NCBI GenBank assembly: GCA_963699055.1
Contig: CAVOTA010000003.1
Location: 1-64,000, forward strand
From: Bog-756 sp963699055
GTDB taxonomy: Bacteria; Actinomycetota; Acidimicrobiia; Acidimicrobiales; RAAP-2
Direction: 5' to 3'
Length of the DNA: 64,000 bases
The notes beneath the pieces were generated by a model. It saw nothing but the letters and a program-made list of their open reading frames with translations, was not told where the DNA came from and ran no database searches. Positions within the stretch are counted from its first letter, which is position 1, and every line of letters starts with the position of its first letter. A program made the position numbers and the translations under genes. Below, piece by piece: positions 48,324 to 56,584 of the stretch.

Positions 48324-50101
48324 GCACGACCGAGGCCGCAGCCGACGCCCCGGCACGGGGGCCGATCGACCCCCGGCTGATCCGGCGGGCCGCCGCCACC
48401 CGCCACTACCTGGTCGGGGCGGTGGCCGTCGGACTCGTCGGCACCCTGGCCCTGGTCGCCCAGGCCGTGCTGTTGGGCACGATCGTCCAGGACGTCCTGA
48501 TCGACCACGACGGCGTGGCCCGCACGGTGCCCCTGCTGGTCGCGCTGGCGGTGGCGTTCGGTGTCCGGGCCCTCAGCGCCTGGGCGGGCGAGGTCGCCGC
48601 CCACCGGACCTCCTCGCGGGTCACGTCCACGCTGCGCCGCCAACTCCTGCAACGGGCCGTCGGACTCGGGCCCGCGTGGCTGTCCGGCGAGCGCACCGGC
48701 GAGCTGACCACATCGGCCACCCAGGGGATCGACGCCCTCGACGCCTACTTCGCGCGCTACCTGCCGACGGCGGTGCTGGCCGCGCTCACACCGCTCGTGC
48801 TGCTGGCGTGGATCGTGGTCGACGACTGGTTCTCGGCGGTCATCCTCGTGGTGACGGCGGCCGTCATCCCGCTCTTCATGATCCTCCTGGGCCTGGAGGC
48901 GAACCGGAGTGCCGCGCGGCAGTGGGAGCGCCTGTCGGGCCTCGCCGCCACCTTCTACGACCTGCTGCAGGGACTCCCCACGCTGCGGGCCTTCGGACGG
49001 GCGGACGACGGGCGGGCGACGCTCGAACGGGCCAACCGGGAACTCCGCGACGAGACGATGTCCACCCTCAAGGTGGCCTTCCTGTCGTCGCTGGCCCTCG
49101 AGACCCTCGCCTCGGTGGGCACGGCGCTGGTGGCGCTCTTCCTCGGACTGCGGCTCCTCCACGGCACCCTCGAGGTGGGCACGGCACTGGCGATCCTGGT
49201 GCTGGCCCCCGAGGTCTACCTCCCGCTGCGGCGGGCCGGTGCCGAGTTCCACGCCAGCGCCGAGGGCAGGGCGGCCGCCGAGCGCATCCTCGACGTGCTG
49301 GACGACGCCGACAGCGCCGCCGGACCGACGACGGCCGGACGGGTCGGCGGACCGGGCGACCGGGACCGGACGGCAGCGCGGCCGCTCCCCGACCCGGCCG
49401 TCCACCCCGTCCGGCTCGACCGGGTCGCCGTGCGGTTCCCGGGCCGTGCCGTGCCGGTGCTGGACGGGGTCGACCTCACCCTCGAGCCGGGAGTGCACGT
49501 GGCCGTGGTGGGCGAGTCGGGTGCGGGCAAGTCGACACTGCTCGCCGTGCTCCTGGGGTTCACCGTGCCGGACCACGGCGGGGTGCTGATCGGGGACGAG
49601 CGCCTGGCCGACTGTTCGCTGCGCCAGTGGCGCTCCCGGGTGGCCTGGGTCCCCCAGCGACCCAACCTCATCCGGGGAACCCTCGAGGACAACCTCCGGC
49701 TCGGCCGCGCGGACGCCTCCGACGCCGAGGTCACCCGGGCCGTCGAGCGCTGCGGCCTGGACGGCCTGGTGGCCCGGCTGACCGACGGCCTGCACACGCC
49801 GGTGGGCGAGGGCGGCCTGACCCTCAGCGCCGGCGAACGCCAGCGCATCGCCCTCGGCCGGGCCGTACTGCGCGACGTGCCGGTCGTCCTCCTCGACGAG
49901 CCCACCGCCCACCTGGACGCCGGGCGCGAGGAGTCGCTGCGCGGGCTGCTGGCGCCGTGGCTCGACGGACGCACGGTGGTGATGGCCGCCCACCGCGGGG
50001 GCCTGGTCGGCCGGGTCGACCGGACCGTCACCCTGGTGGCCGGGCGGGTGGTCGAGACGGCAGGCGAACTGCCGGCCGCGGTGACGGGGACGCGCCCATG
50101 A
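48320..50101 (+). CDS. cydD: ABC transporter CydD (cysteine/glutathione exporter type)
   Basis: 593 residues if read from CTG 48320, which overlaps the cydB stop (CTGA). The first GTG in frame is 48422, but it would delete the usual CydD N-terminus DPRLIRRAAATRHYLVGAVA, so a non-canonical CTG start is favoured at low certainty. Six membrane helices, then an ATPase domain with Walker A VVGESGAGKSTLLAV, Q-loop VPQRPNLIRGTL, signature LSAGERQRIALGRA, Walker B VVLLDEPTAHLD. With CydC it exports thiols and haem needed for bd assembly. Confidence 0.88.
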   Translation: MSTTEAAADAPARGPIDPRLIRRAAATRHYLVGAVAVGLVGTLALVAQAVLLGTIVQDVLIDHDGVARTVPLLVALAVAFGVRALSAWAGEVAAHRTSSRVTSTLRRQLLQRAVGLGPAWLSGERTGELTTSATQGIDALDAYFARYLPTAVLAALTPLVLLAWIVVDDWFSAVILVVTAAVIPLFMILLGLEANRSAARQWERLSGLAATFYDLLQGLPTLRAFGRADDGRATLERANRELRDETMSTLKVAFLSSLALETLASVGTALVALFLGLRLLHGTLEVGTALAILVLAPEVYLPLRRAGAEFHASAEGRAAAERILDVLDDADSAAGPTTAGRVGGPGDRDRTAARPLPDPAVHPVRLDRVAVRFPGRAVPVLDGVDLTLEPGVHVAVVGESGAGKSTLLAVLLGFTVPDHGGVLIGDERLADCSLRQWRSRVAWVPQRPNLIRGTLEDNLRLGRADASDAEVTRAVERCGLDGLVARLTDGLHTPVGEGGLTLSAGERQRIALGRAVLRDVPVVLLDEPTAHLDAGREESLRGLLAPWLDGRTVVMAAHRGGLVGRVDRTVTLVAGRVVETAGELPAAVTGTRP

Positions 50102-51939
50102 GTGCCCCCGCTCCCGGCCCCGTCCGCGTTCCCCCGGAACCGGAGACGCCGGAGACGTCGTCGGCACGGCGCGGTGGCGCACGCGCACGGGGGCCGCTGG
50201 CCCAGGTGCTGCGCATCGGCGCGCCCGACGCCCGCCGGTTCCTCCTGGGCACGGCGCTCGGCACGGCGGCCGCCCTGTGCACCGTCGGCCTCCTCGCCTG
50301 TTCCGGCGCCCTGATCGACAAGGCGGCCCTGCGGCCGCCGCTGTACACGCTCACCCTGCTGATGGCCGCCGTCCAGCTCCTGGCCCTCGGTCGCGGACCC
50401 CTGCGCTACGCCGAACGGCTGGTCTCCCACGACGCCGCCCTCGGTGCGCTGGGTCGGGTCCGCCTGTGGCTCTACGACCAGGTGGCGCCCCGCTCCCCGG
50501 CCGGGATCGCCGGGTGGCGCAGCGGCGACCTGCTCGCCCGGGCCACCGCCGACGTCGACCTGCTCCAGGACGTCTACCTACGGGGTGTGGCGCCTCTGGC
50601 CACCGCGCTCGTCACCACCGTGGTGACGGTGGGCGTGGTCACGCTGGTCCTACCCGGTGGGGGCCTGGTGCTCGGGGCCTGCCTCGTCGGCGGGACGGCG
50701 GTGGCGTCGGGACTGGCCTGGGTACGGCGTCGGTCCCTCGGCGCCGGTGAGGGTGCCCTGCGCGGGGCGTTGGCCGCCGACGTCGTCGAGCTGCTGGCCG
50801 CCGCTCCCGACCTGGTGGCCATGGGCCGGGACGAGGAGTACCTGGAGCGCGTCCTGGCGTCCGACGCCGAACTCGAGCGGCGCGCCCGGCGGCGGTCGTG
50901 GTCGGACGGCGCCGTCGCCGCCGTCGTGGTGCTCGCCACCGGCGCCGCCGTCGTGGGGACCCTGGTGGCCGCCACCGGGGCGATCGCCGACCACCGGCTG
51001 CCGTCGTTCATGGTCGCCGTCCTCCCCCTGGTCGCGCTCGGTGCCTTCGAGGTGGTCCTGCCGGCGGCCGACGCCGTCTCGCGGCTGGCCGACCACACCG
51101 AGGCGGCCGGGCGCCTGGTGTCGGTGGCGGACCTGGCCGTGCCCGTCGCCGACCCGGCCGACCCGGTGGCGCTTCCCCCGGGCAACGGCATCGAGCTCGA
51201 GGACGCCGTGCTCCGCTACCGGCCCGACGGGCCGTGCGCCCTCGACGGGCTCGATCTCGGGGTCGTCCCCGGCCGCCGTGTGGGCGTCGTCGGACCGAGC
51301 GGTGCCGGCAAGAGCAGCATCGTCAACGTCCTGCTGCGCTTCTGGAGCCTGGAGTCGGGGACGGCACGCCTCGACGGCACACCGCTCGACCGGCTCCGCC
51401 AGGACGACGTGCGGTCACGGGTGGGCTGGGTCGGCCAGGACGCGCACCTCTTCCCCACCACCATCGGCGGCAACATCGCCGTGGCCCGACCCGGGGCCAC
51501 ACCCGACCAGGTGGCGGACGCCGCCCGGGCCGCCCAGCTCGGTCCGTGGATCGACTCGCTGCCGCGCGGCCTGGACACGCCGGTGGGCGAACGGGGGGCG
51601 CAGCTCTCGGGCGGGCAGCGCCAGCGTGTCGCCCTGGCCCGTGCGCTCCTCGCCGGTGTCCCCGTGCTGGTGCTGGACGAGCCCACCTCCGGCCTCGACC
51701 GCCCCACGGCCCGCCGGCTGGTGCACGACGTGCTGGCGGCCACCGAGGGGTCGACGGTCGTGCTCATCACCCACCGGGACGAGGACCTGGACGAGGTCGA
51801 CGAGGTGGTGGTGGTCGACGACGGGCGGGCCGTCGCCCGCTACGCGTCCCCGCCCGGAGGCGCCGGGGTCGGCCCGCCGGCCGGCGACCCGTCGGTGTCC
51901 TCGGACACCGACCGCCGGGAGGCCCGGGCCGCCACGTAG
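50098..51939 (+). CDS. cydC: ABC transporter CydC
   Basis: 613 residues; ATG overlaps the cydD stop (ATGA). Membrane domain (residues about 40-330) and ATPase domain with Walker A GPSGAGKSSIVNVL, signature LSGGQRQRVALARAL, Walker B VLVLDEPTSGLD and H-loop LITHRDED. The C-terminus overlaps the convergent GNAT gene by 100 bp. Confidence 0.9.
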   Translation: MSAPAPGPVRVPPEPETPETSSARRGGARARGPLAQVLRIGAPDARRFLLGTALGTAAALCTVGLLACSGALIDKAALRPPLYTLTLLMAAVQLLALGRGPLRYAERLVSHDAALGALGRVRLWLYDQVAPRSPAGIAGWRSGDLLARATADVDLLQDVYLRGVAPLATALVTTVVTVGVVTLVLPGGGLVLGACLVGGTAVASGLAWVRRRSLGAGEGALRGALAADVVELLAAAPDLVAMGRDEEYLERVLASDAELERRARRRSWSDGAVAAVVVLATGAAVVGTLVAATGAIADHRLPSFMVAVLPLVALGAFEVVLPAADAVSRLADHTEAAGRLVSVADLAVPVADPADPVALPPGNGIELEDAVLRYRPDGPCALDGLDLGVVPGRRVGVVGPSGAGKSSIVNVLLRFWSLESGTARLDGTPLDRLRQDDVRSRVGWVGQDAHLFPTTIGGNIAVARPGATPDQVADAARAAQLGPWIDSLPRGLDTPVGERGAQLSGGQRQRVALARALLAGVPVLVLDEPTSGLDRPTARRLVHDVLAATEGSTVVLITHRDEDLDEVDEVVVVDDGRAVARYASPPGGAGVGPPAGDPSVSSDTDRREARAAT

Positions 51940-52499
51940 CCGTCCGACGGTTCGATCGGGAACCGCAGGGTGACGGTGCCCGCCTCGGTGGACGTCGCCA
52001 CCGGGAAACCCGAGGCCAGGAACAGGCCGAGCATGTCCCGGTTGTCCGACATCGTCTGGGCCACGAACGTCCCGATCCCGTGGCCCCGGGCGGCATCGGC
52101 CAGGTGGTCGAGCAGGAGGGTCCCGATCCCCAGGTGCTGGTGGTCGTCGGTCACCACGAAGGCGACCTCCGCCTCGGCGGTCCCCGGCAGCCGCTCGTAG
52201 CGGCCGACCCCCACCATGCGGTCCCCGTCGAACACGGCGTAGGCCAGCCGGTCGACGTAGTCGACCACGGTGAAGCGCTGGACCTCCGACGGGGTCAGGT
52301 GGGGGTGGACGAAGAAGAAGCGCCGGTACACCGACTTCGAGGACAGGCCCTCGTGGAAGTCGACGAGAGCGTCGCCGTCCGACGGAAGGATCGGCCGGAA
52401 GCAGACCGTGGTGCCGTCACGCAGGCGCTCGTCCACGGCGAGGCCGACCGGGTACCCCTCGGGCAGGTCGGCGGATCCGGGTTCGTCGGCTGCGGCCAT
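51840..52499 (-). CDS. GNAT-family acetyltransferase
   Basis: 219 residues from ATG 52499. Core motif A: VAFVVTDDHQHLGIGTLLLD (the QxxGxG/A acetyl-CoA loop), plus LADAARGHGIGTFVAQ and DNRDMLGLFLASGF. The N-terminal TTVCFRPILPSDGDALVDFH and SSKSVYRRFFFVHPHL resemble the acetyltransferase half of AcuA/Pat-type protein acetyltransferases in actinobacteria. Near DevSR/USP, as in mycobacterial dormancy loci. Substrate unknown. Confidence 0.82.
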   Translation of the reverse strand: MAAADEPGSADLPEGYPVGLAVDERLRDGTTVCFRPILPSDGDALVDFHEGLSSKSVYRRFFFVHPHLTPSEVQRFTVVDYVDRLAYAVFDGDRMVGVGRYERLPGTAEAEVAFVVTDDHQHLGIGTLLLDHLADAARGHGIGTFVAQTMSDNRDMLGLFLASGFPVATSTEAGTVTLRFPIEPSDGYVAARASRRSVSEDTDGSPAGGPTPAPPGGDA

Positions 52500-52542
52500 C
52501 GACTCCGATGCTAGGCGGCGCCCGCAGGGGGTGGCCCGGGGC

Positions 52543-52959
52543 TCAGGTGGACCGCGTCGGTGCCTTCGGCGACCGGCGCGACCGGCCGAACGGGCCACCC
52601 GTCGGTCCGACACGGACCAGGGTCCCGCCGTGGTCGCGCACCTGGCGTTCGATGTCGGCGAGCGCGCCGACGGCCGAGGCGTCGACCACCCGCAGGCCCT
52701 CCGTGTACAGCTCGACCTCGCGGGAGCCGTCAGCCAGCAACTCCGACACCACCTGGCTCAGGTTGGCCGCCGTGGAGGCGTCCAGCCTGCCGGCGAGGCG
52801 GACCCGCGGTGGGACCGCCTCGGTCTCCACCCACAGCTCGAGGGCCACGTCGCCGCGCCAGTCGGCGATGCCGAGCGGGCCGCCGAGCTCCACCCTGGGC
52901 GCGACCGGCACCGACGCCGCGGGTCCGGACTCCTCTACCAGGACCGGCTCCACCCCCAT
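52543..52959 (-). CDS. STAS-domain (anti-sigma factor antagonist-like) protein
   Basis: 138 residues from ATG 52959 (GGAGG 7 nt upstream; the longer in-frame start at 53055 has no ribosome site). VRLAGRLDASTAANLSQVVS and GLRVVDASAVGALADIERQV form the STAS strand-helix core with the phosphorylatable-type Ser/Thr position (VDASAVG). Such proteins relay signals from kinase/phosphatase switches. A weak GGGAC-type half-box (GGGACAGTCTCC at 52980-52991) lies just upstream. Partner unknown. Confidence 0.72.
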   Translation of the reverse strand: MGVEPVLVEESGPAASVPVAPRVELGGPLGIADWRGDVALELWVETEAVPPRVRLAGRLDASTAANLSQVVSELLADGSREVELYTEGLRVVDASAVGALADIERQVRDHGGTLVRVGPTGGPFGRSRRSPKAPTRST

Positions 52960-53137
52960 GTCCACCACCTCCGCTTGTAGGGACAGTCTCCGTATTAGCA
53001 CCTCGGCCGCCGCCGTCCAACCCCGGGAGGACGGCCGTCGTGGCACCGTCATCATGACGGGGACGTCGCAGGACCCCTAGGGCCGATCGGCCCATCCCAC
53101 CGCCCTCCAGGCGTTTCGGAGGGAAGACCCGGGCACC

Positions 53138-53169
53138 GGCCCCCCGGCCGGCCCGGGCACCGGGGGGCC
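53138..53169. repeat. strong stem-loop
   Basis: GGCCCCCCGG and CCGGGGGGCC form a perfect 10-bp stem around a 12-nt loop, between the divergent STAS and coiled-coil genes. Confidence 0.6.
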
Positions 53170-53172
53170 CTC

Positions 53173-53187
53173 GGGACGTTCGGCCCT
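53173..53187 (+). promoter_or_regulatory. DevR/DosR-like box
   Basis: GGGACGTTCGGCCCT, 72 nt before ATG 53259. One base different from the box at 45632. Confidence 0.5.
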
Positions 53188-53258
53188 ACCGGGTCCTCCG
53201 GGAGGCGGACATCCTGACCGTAACGACAACCGACGAGACAGCAGGAGAAGGAGGAGCC

Positions 53259-53603
53259 ATGGCAACGACGACCGACGAGGGTTCCGTCGTCAACGAGGAC
53301 GGCACCGACGACACCACGACGGTGGAGCGGCTCCAGCAGCTGCTCGAGGAGTGGCGGGCCAAGATCGACGACCTGCTCGTGCAGGCGGACCTGGCGTCGA
53401 AGGACGTCGCCGAGGCCGTCCGGGAGAAGGCGACGGTCGCCGAGAACGCCTACCTGGCCGCCGTGAACCGGCTCCAGCAGCTCCCCAAGGACGCGGGGGC
53501 GAACATCGGCTCCGTACGCACCGGTGTCGAGAAGCTGCTCGACGACATGCGCCAGGCCTACCAGTCCGCCGAAGCCGTGATCCGCCGCGGACCGGTGGAC
53601 TAG
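53259..53603 (+). CDS. small coiled-coil protein
   Basis: 114 residues. An acidic disordered N-terminus (MATTTDEGSVVNEDGTDDTT), then one long amphipathic helix region from VERLQQLLEEWRAKIDDLLV through NAYLAAVNRLQQLPKDAGAN. GGAGAAGGAGGAG lies directly before the ATG, an unusually strong ribosome site, so high expression is likely. Preceded by the DevR-like box at 53173. Resembles small stress-induced helical proteins; no family name. Confidence 0.65.
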   Translation: MATTTDEGSVVNEDGTDDTTTVERLQQLLEEWRAKIDDLLVQADLASKDVAEAVREKATVAENAYLAAVNRLQQLPKDAGANIGSVRTGVEKLLDDMRQAYQSAEAVIRRGPVD

Positions 53604-53626
53604 CTCCGGGACGAGGACCGTTGCCC

Positions 53627-54037
53627 GTGACGACCGGATCCCGGGTCGGACCCGCCCCGGGCCCGCGCGGTCAGGTGCACCCGATGTACGTGCGCCTGCT
53701 GGACGCGGTCCTGAGCGACGTGCCCGACCCGTCGGCGCCGCCACCGGCCCGGTCACCGGGACCGCTGGCCGAGCTCGTGCGGCTCCGCCACGTGATGGAG
53801 AAGCACGCCGAGCACGCCGGCACGGGCTGGGCCCTCCAGGCCGTCGCCGACCAGCTGGCCTACGACGCCGCGCTGGTCCGCCTGGCCCGCAAGCGCGGGG
53901 TGGTGGTCGACATCGGCTGCTTCGACGTGCCCGACCAGGGCCGGGCCCGGTTGGAGCAGGCACTGGTCGACAAGGGCGTCAACCTGCCCCTGACCGCCCC
54001 GGCCGACGTCGAGCACGGCCACCGGCCGGGCGCCTGA
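53627..54037 (+). CDS. conserved hypothetical protein
   Basis: 136 residues from GTG 53627 (TTG 53621 and ATG 53684 are alternatives; GAGG lies upstream). Helix-rich: MYVRLLDAVLSDVPDP, LAELVRLRHVMEKHAEHAGT, LQAVADQLAYDAALVRLARK, then GVVVDIGCFDVPDQG. Cytoplasmic, no catalytic motif identified. 23 nt behind the coiled-coil gene, so probably co-transcribed and under the same box. Confidence 0.55.
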   Translation: MTTGSRVGPAPGPRGQVHPMYVRLLDAVLSDVPDPSAPPPARSPGPLAELVRLRHVMEKHAEHAGTGWALQAVADQLAYDAALVRLARKRGVVVDIGCFDVPDQGRARLEQALVDKGVNLPLTAPADVEHGHRPGA

Positions 54038-54059
54038 CCCCCGGCCGGACCGTCGACGC

Positions 54060-54731
54060 TCACGTGCCGGTGGAGTCCGCCCGCCGGTCGCGCTCGCTGC
54101 GCTCGTAGACCCGGGTGGCGTAGGCCGCGGCCTGGGTGCGGCGCTCCATCCCCAGCTTGGTCAGGAGGTTGGAGACGTAGTTCTTCACGGTCTTTTCGGC
54201 CAGGTACATGGCTTCGGCGATCTGGCGGTTCGTCTTGCCCTCGGCGATGAGGTCCAGGATCCGCCGCTCCTGATGGGTGAGGGACGCAAGCAGCGGCTCC
54301 TCCTCGGGGCCCTCGCGGAGCCGCTTCAGGACCCGCTCGGTGAGTGTGGGATCGAGCAGCGACTCGCCGGCGGCCACACGCCGGACGTCGTCGACCAGGC
54401 TGTTCCCGCCCACCTGCTTCAGCACGTAGCCCGACGAGCCGGCCATGATCGAGGCGAACAGCGCCTCGTCGTCGGCGTACGAGGTGAGCATGATGCACGC
54501 GGTCGCCGGCAGCTGGGCCCGGATGTCGCGGCAGACCTCCACACCGCTGCCGTCGGGCAGACGCACGTCGAGGATGGCCACGTCCGGCTTGAGGGCCGGG
54601 ATGCGGCTGAGCGCCTCGGCGACGGTGCCTGCCTCGCCGACCACCTCGAGGTCGTCGGTCGACTCCAGCAGGGACCGCAGTCCGGTGCGCACGATCTCGT
54701 GGTCGTCCAGGAGGAACACGCGGATGGTCAT
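54060..54731 (-). CDS. NarL/LuxR-type response regulator (DevR/DosR-like)
   Basis: 223 residues from ATG 54731 with GGAGG 3 nt upstream. Receiver domain: DD at positions 9-10 (FLLDDHEIVRTG), phospho-Asp in VAILDVRLPDGSG (about 54), Thr/Ser and Lys (LTSYADD, YVLKQ). C-terminal LuxR HTH: LTHQERRILDLIAEGKTNRQ, IAEAMYLAEKTVKNYVSNLL, TKLGMERRTQ. Closely matches mycobacterial DevR, including the LAEKTVKNYV helix. Divergent from its histidine kinase. Confidence 0.92.
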   Translation of the reverse strand: MTIRVFLLDDHEIVRTGLRSLLESTDDLEVVGEAGTVAEALSRIPALKPDVAILDVRLPDGSGVEVCRDIRAQLPATACIMLTSYADDEALFASIMAGSSGYVLKQVGGNSLVDDVRRVAAGESLLDPTLTERVLKRLREGPEEEPLLASLTHQERRILDLIAEGKTNRQIAEAMYLAEKTVKNYVSNLLTKLGMERRTQAAAYATRVYERSERDRRADSTGT

Positions 54732-54804
54732 GGACCTCCATTTGACCACGTCAGGAGGTCCAGGGCACGCCCACGGGTAATGGACGCGCCCCGACCCCGG
54801 TCGT

Positions 54805-54810
54805 TACGTT
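54805..54810 (+). promoter_or_regulatory. -10 hexamer of devS-like gene
   Basis: TACGTT, 7 nt, GTG 54818. Confidence 0.4.
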
Positions 54811-54817
54811 GGACGTC

Positions 54818-56026
54818 GTGGCCGACGACCGAGGGACCAGGCGGTCCGCGTACGACGCCATCGCGGACCCGACGACGCTGCGCAGGCTCCTCGAGGCGAC
54901 CCTGCTCATCGAGTCGAACCTCCACCTCGCCGACCTGTTGAGCCACATCGTCGAGGAGGCGCTGTCCCTGGCCAATGCCCGCTACGGCGCGCTCGGCGTG
55001 CTCGACCCGTCCGGGCGGGAGGTGATCGAGTTCCACGTCTCGGGCCTCTTCCCCGAGGACGAGGCCCGGCTCCTCGAGGGGGACCTCCCCACCGGCCGGG
55101 GCGTGCTCGGCGTCCTCATCGACGACCCCCGCCCCATCCGGATCCGCTCCATCAGGGACCACCCGGCGAGCGTGGGGTTCCCTCCGGGCCACCCCCCGAT
55201 GACCTCGTTCCTGGGAGCACCGATCAAGGTCCGCGACCAGGTCTACGGAAACCTCTACCTCACCGACAAGATCGGCGCCGTGGAGTTCAGCCCCGACGAC
55301 GAGGCCGTCATCGAGGCACTGGCCGTGGCGGCCGGGATCGCCATCGAGAACGCCCGGCTCCACCGGCGGGCCGGCGAGGTCGCCGTCTACGAGGAGCGGG
55401 ACCGGATGGCCCGCGACCTGCACGACGGGGTGATCCAGCGGCTGTTCGCCATCGGGCTGTCGCTCCAGGGGTTGGCCGTGGGCCGATCGGGCGAGGCGGT
55501 GCCCGACCGGATCGGCGCCATCGTCGACGACATCGACGAGACGATCCGTCAGGTGCGGGCCACCATCTTCGAGCTGGGCAACGAGGGCCGGGGCCAGGGG
55601 ATCCGCGCCGAGGTGCTCGCCCTCGCCCGGGAGATGGAGCCCGTCCTCGGGTTCCGGGTCCAGGTGGACTTCGCCGGTCCGGTGGACGCCGTGGTCACCG
55701 ACGAGTTGGCCGAGCAGCTCCTGCCCACCTTGCGCGAGGCGCTGTCCAACATCGGCCGGCACGCCCGCGCCACCGAGGCGTCGGTCTCGCTGTCGGTCGG
55801 CGGGCCCGACTGCCGGATGGAGATCCGCGACAACGGTCGGGGTGTGGTCGACACGCCCGCCGCCGGCGGCGGACACGGCCTGCCCAACATGCGCAGCCGG
55901 GCCGAGTGCCTGGGTGGCTCCTTCGAGGTGCTCCAGCCCGAGCGCGGGGGGACCACCCTGGTGTGGCGGGCGCCCATCGTGGGGGCACGGATCGCCGGGC
56001 GGGGCCGCCGGGCCGGCGCCGAGTGA
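54818..56026 (+). CDS. DevS/DosS-like GAF sensor histidine kinase
   Basis: 402 residues from GTG 54818 (TTG 54809 is the alternative). One GAF domain (about 25-185) with HPASVGFPPGHPPMTSFLGA, the segment that carries the haem-ligand His in mycobacterial DevS/DosT. HisKA_3 phosphoacceptor in ERDRMARDLHDGVIQRLFAI (His about 202). HATPase N-box LREALSNIGRHARATEASVS and G-box EIRDNGRGV...GGHGLPNMRSRA. Mycobacterial DevS has two GAF domains, and here one is present. Likely senses O2/CO/NO/redox; haem binding inferred. Confidence 0.88.
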   Translation: MADDRGTRRSAYDAIADPTTLRRLLEATLLIESNLHLADLLSHIVEEALSLANARYGALGVLDPSGREVIEFHVSGLFPEDEARLLEGDLPTGRGVLGVLIDDPRPIRIRSIRDHPASVGFPPGHPPMTSFLGAPIKVRDQVYGNLYLTDKIGAVEFSPDDEAVIEALAVAAGIAIENARLHRRAGEVAVYEERDRMARDLHDGVIQRLFAIGLSLQGLAVGRSGEAVPDRIGAIVDDIDETIRQVRATIFELGNEGRGQGIRAEVLALAREMEPVLGFRVQVDFAGPVDAVVTDELAEQLLPTLREALSNIGRHARATEASVSLSVGGPDCRMEIRDNGRGVVDTPAAGGGHGLPNMRSRAECLGGSFEVLQPERGGTTLVWRAPIVGARIAGRGRRAGAE

Positions 56027-56132
56027 CCAAATCCCCTACCTGGGCCCCGGGGGACGGCCATACCGTGACGGCAGGAGCCCGTCCCGGGCCACCGGTGGCG
56101 CGGGACCCGGACACGGGGGAGAGGAGCGGTCC

Positions 56133-56579
56133 ATGACGACGGGGACGATCGAGCGCACGCACAGGATCGTGGTGGGGGTCGACGGCTCCCCGGCGTCGCA
56201 GGCTGCACTGGACTGGGCCGCCGACCGTGCCGCCACCACCGGGTCGACCGTCGTCGTCGTCACCACCTGGGAGTGGCCGCGCGGCTTCGGGCAGACGCTG
56301 ATCGTGCCGGCCGACTACGACCCCTCGGGCGACGCGGCCACGCTGGCCGCCGATGCGGTGGACCGGGCCCGCAGCCGCCACCCCGGGGTCGGATTCGTGC
56401 CCATGGTGGTCGAAGGCCGGGCGGCGGACGTCCTGGTCGAGGCGTCCCGGGGCGCCGACCTCCTCGCCGTGGGGAGCCGGGGCCGGGGTGAGGTCGCCGG
56501 CCTCGTGCTCGGTTCGGTCAGCGAGCACTGCGCCACCCACGCCCACAGCCCCGTCCTCGTCGTGCGCGACGCCCCGTAG
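56133..56579 (+). CDS. universal stress protein (UspA family)
   Basis: 148 residues. Starts HRIVVGVDGSPASQAALDWA and contains the ATP-binding G-2x-G-9x-G-[ST] motif in VGSRGRGEVAGLVLGSVSEH, with the final strand SPVLVVRD. Usp proteins of the DevR regulon bind ATP in mycobacterial dormancy. 106 nt after the kinase gene. GAGAGGAG upstream supports the ATG. Confidence 0.9.
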   Translation: MTTGTIERTHRIVVGVDGSPASQAALDWAADRAATTGSTVVVVTTWEWPRGFGQTLIVPADYDPSGDAATLAADAVDRARSRHPGVGFVPMVVEGRAADVLVEASRGADLLAVGSRGRGEVAGLVLGSVSEHCATHAHSPVLVVRDAP

Positions 56580-56584
56580 GCGCC

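Noticed and set aside
56046..56070. GGGACGGCCATACC before usp as a DevR box
   Set aside because: The right half lacks GCCC at correct spacing. Too weak to call.
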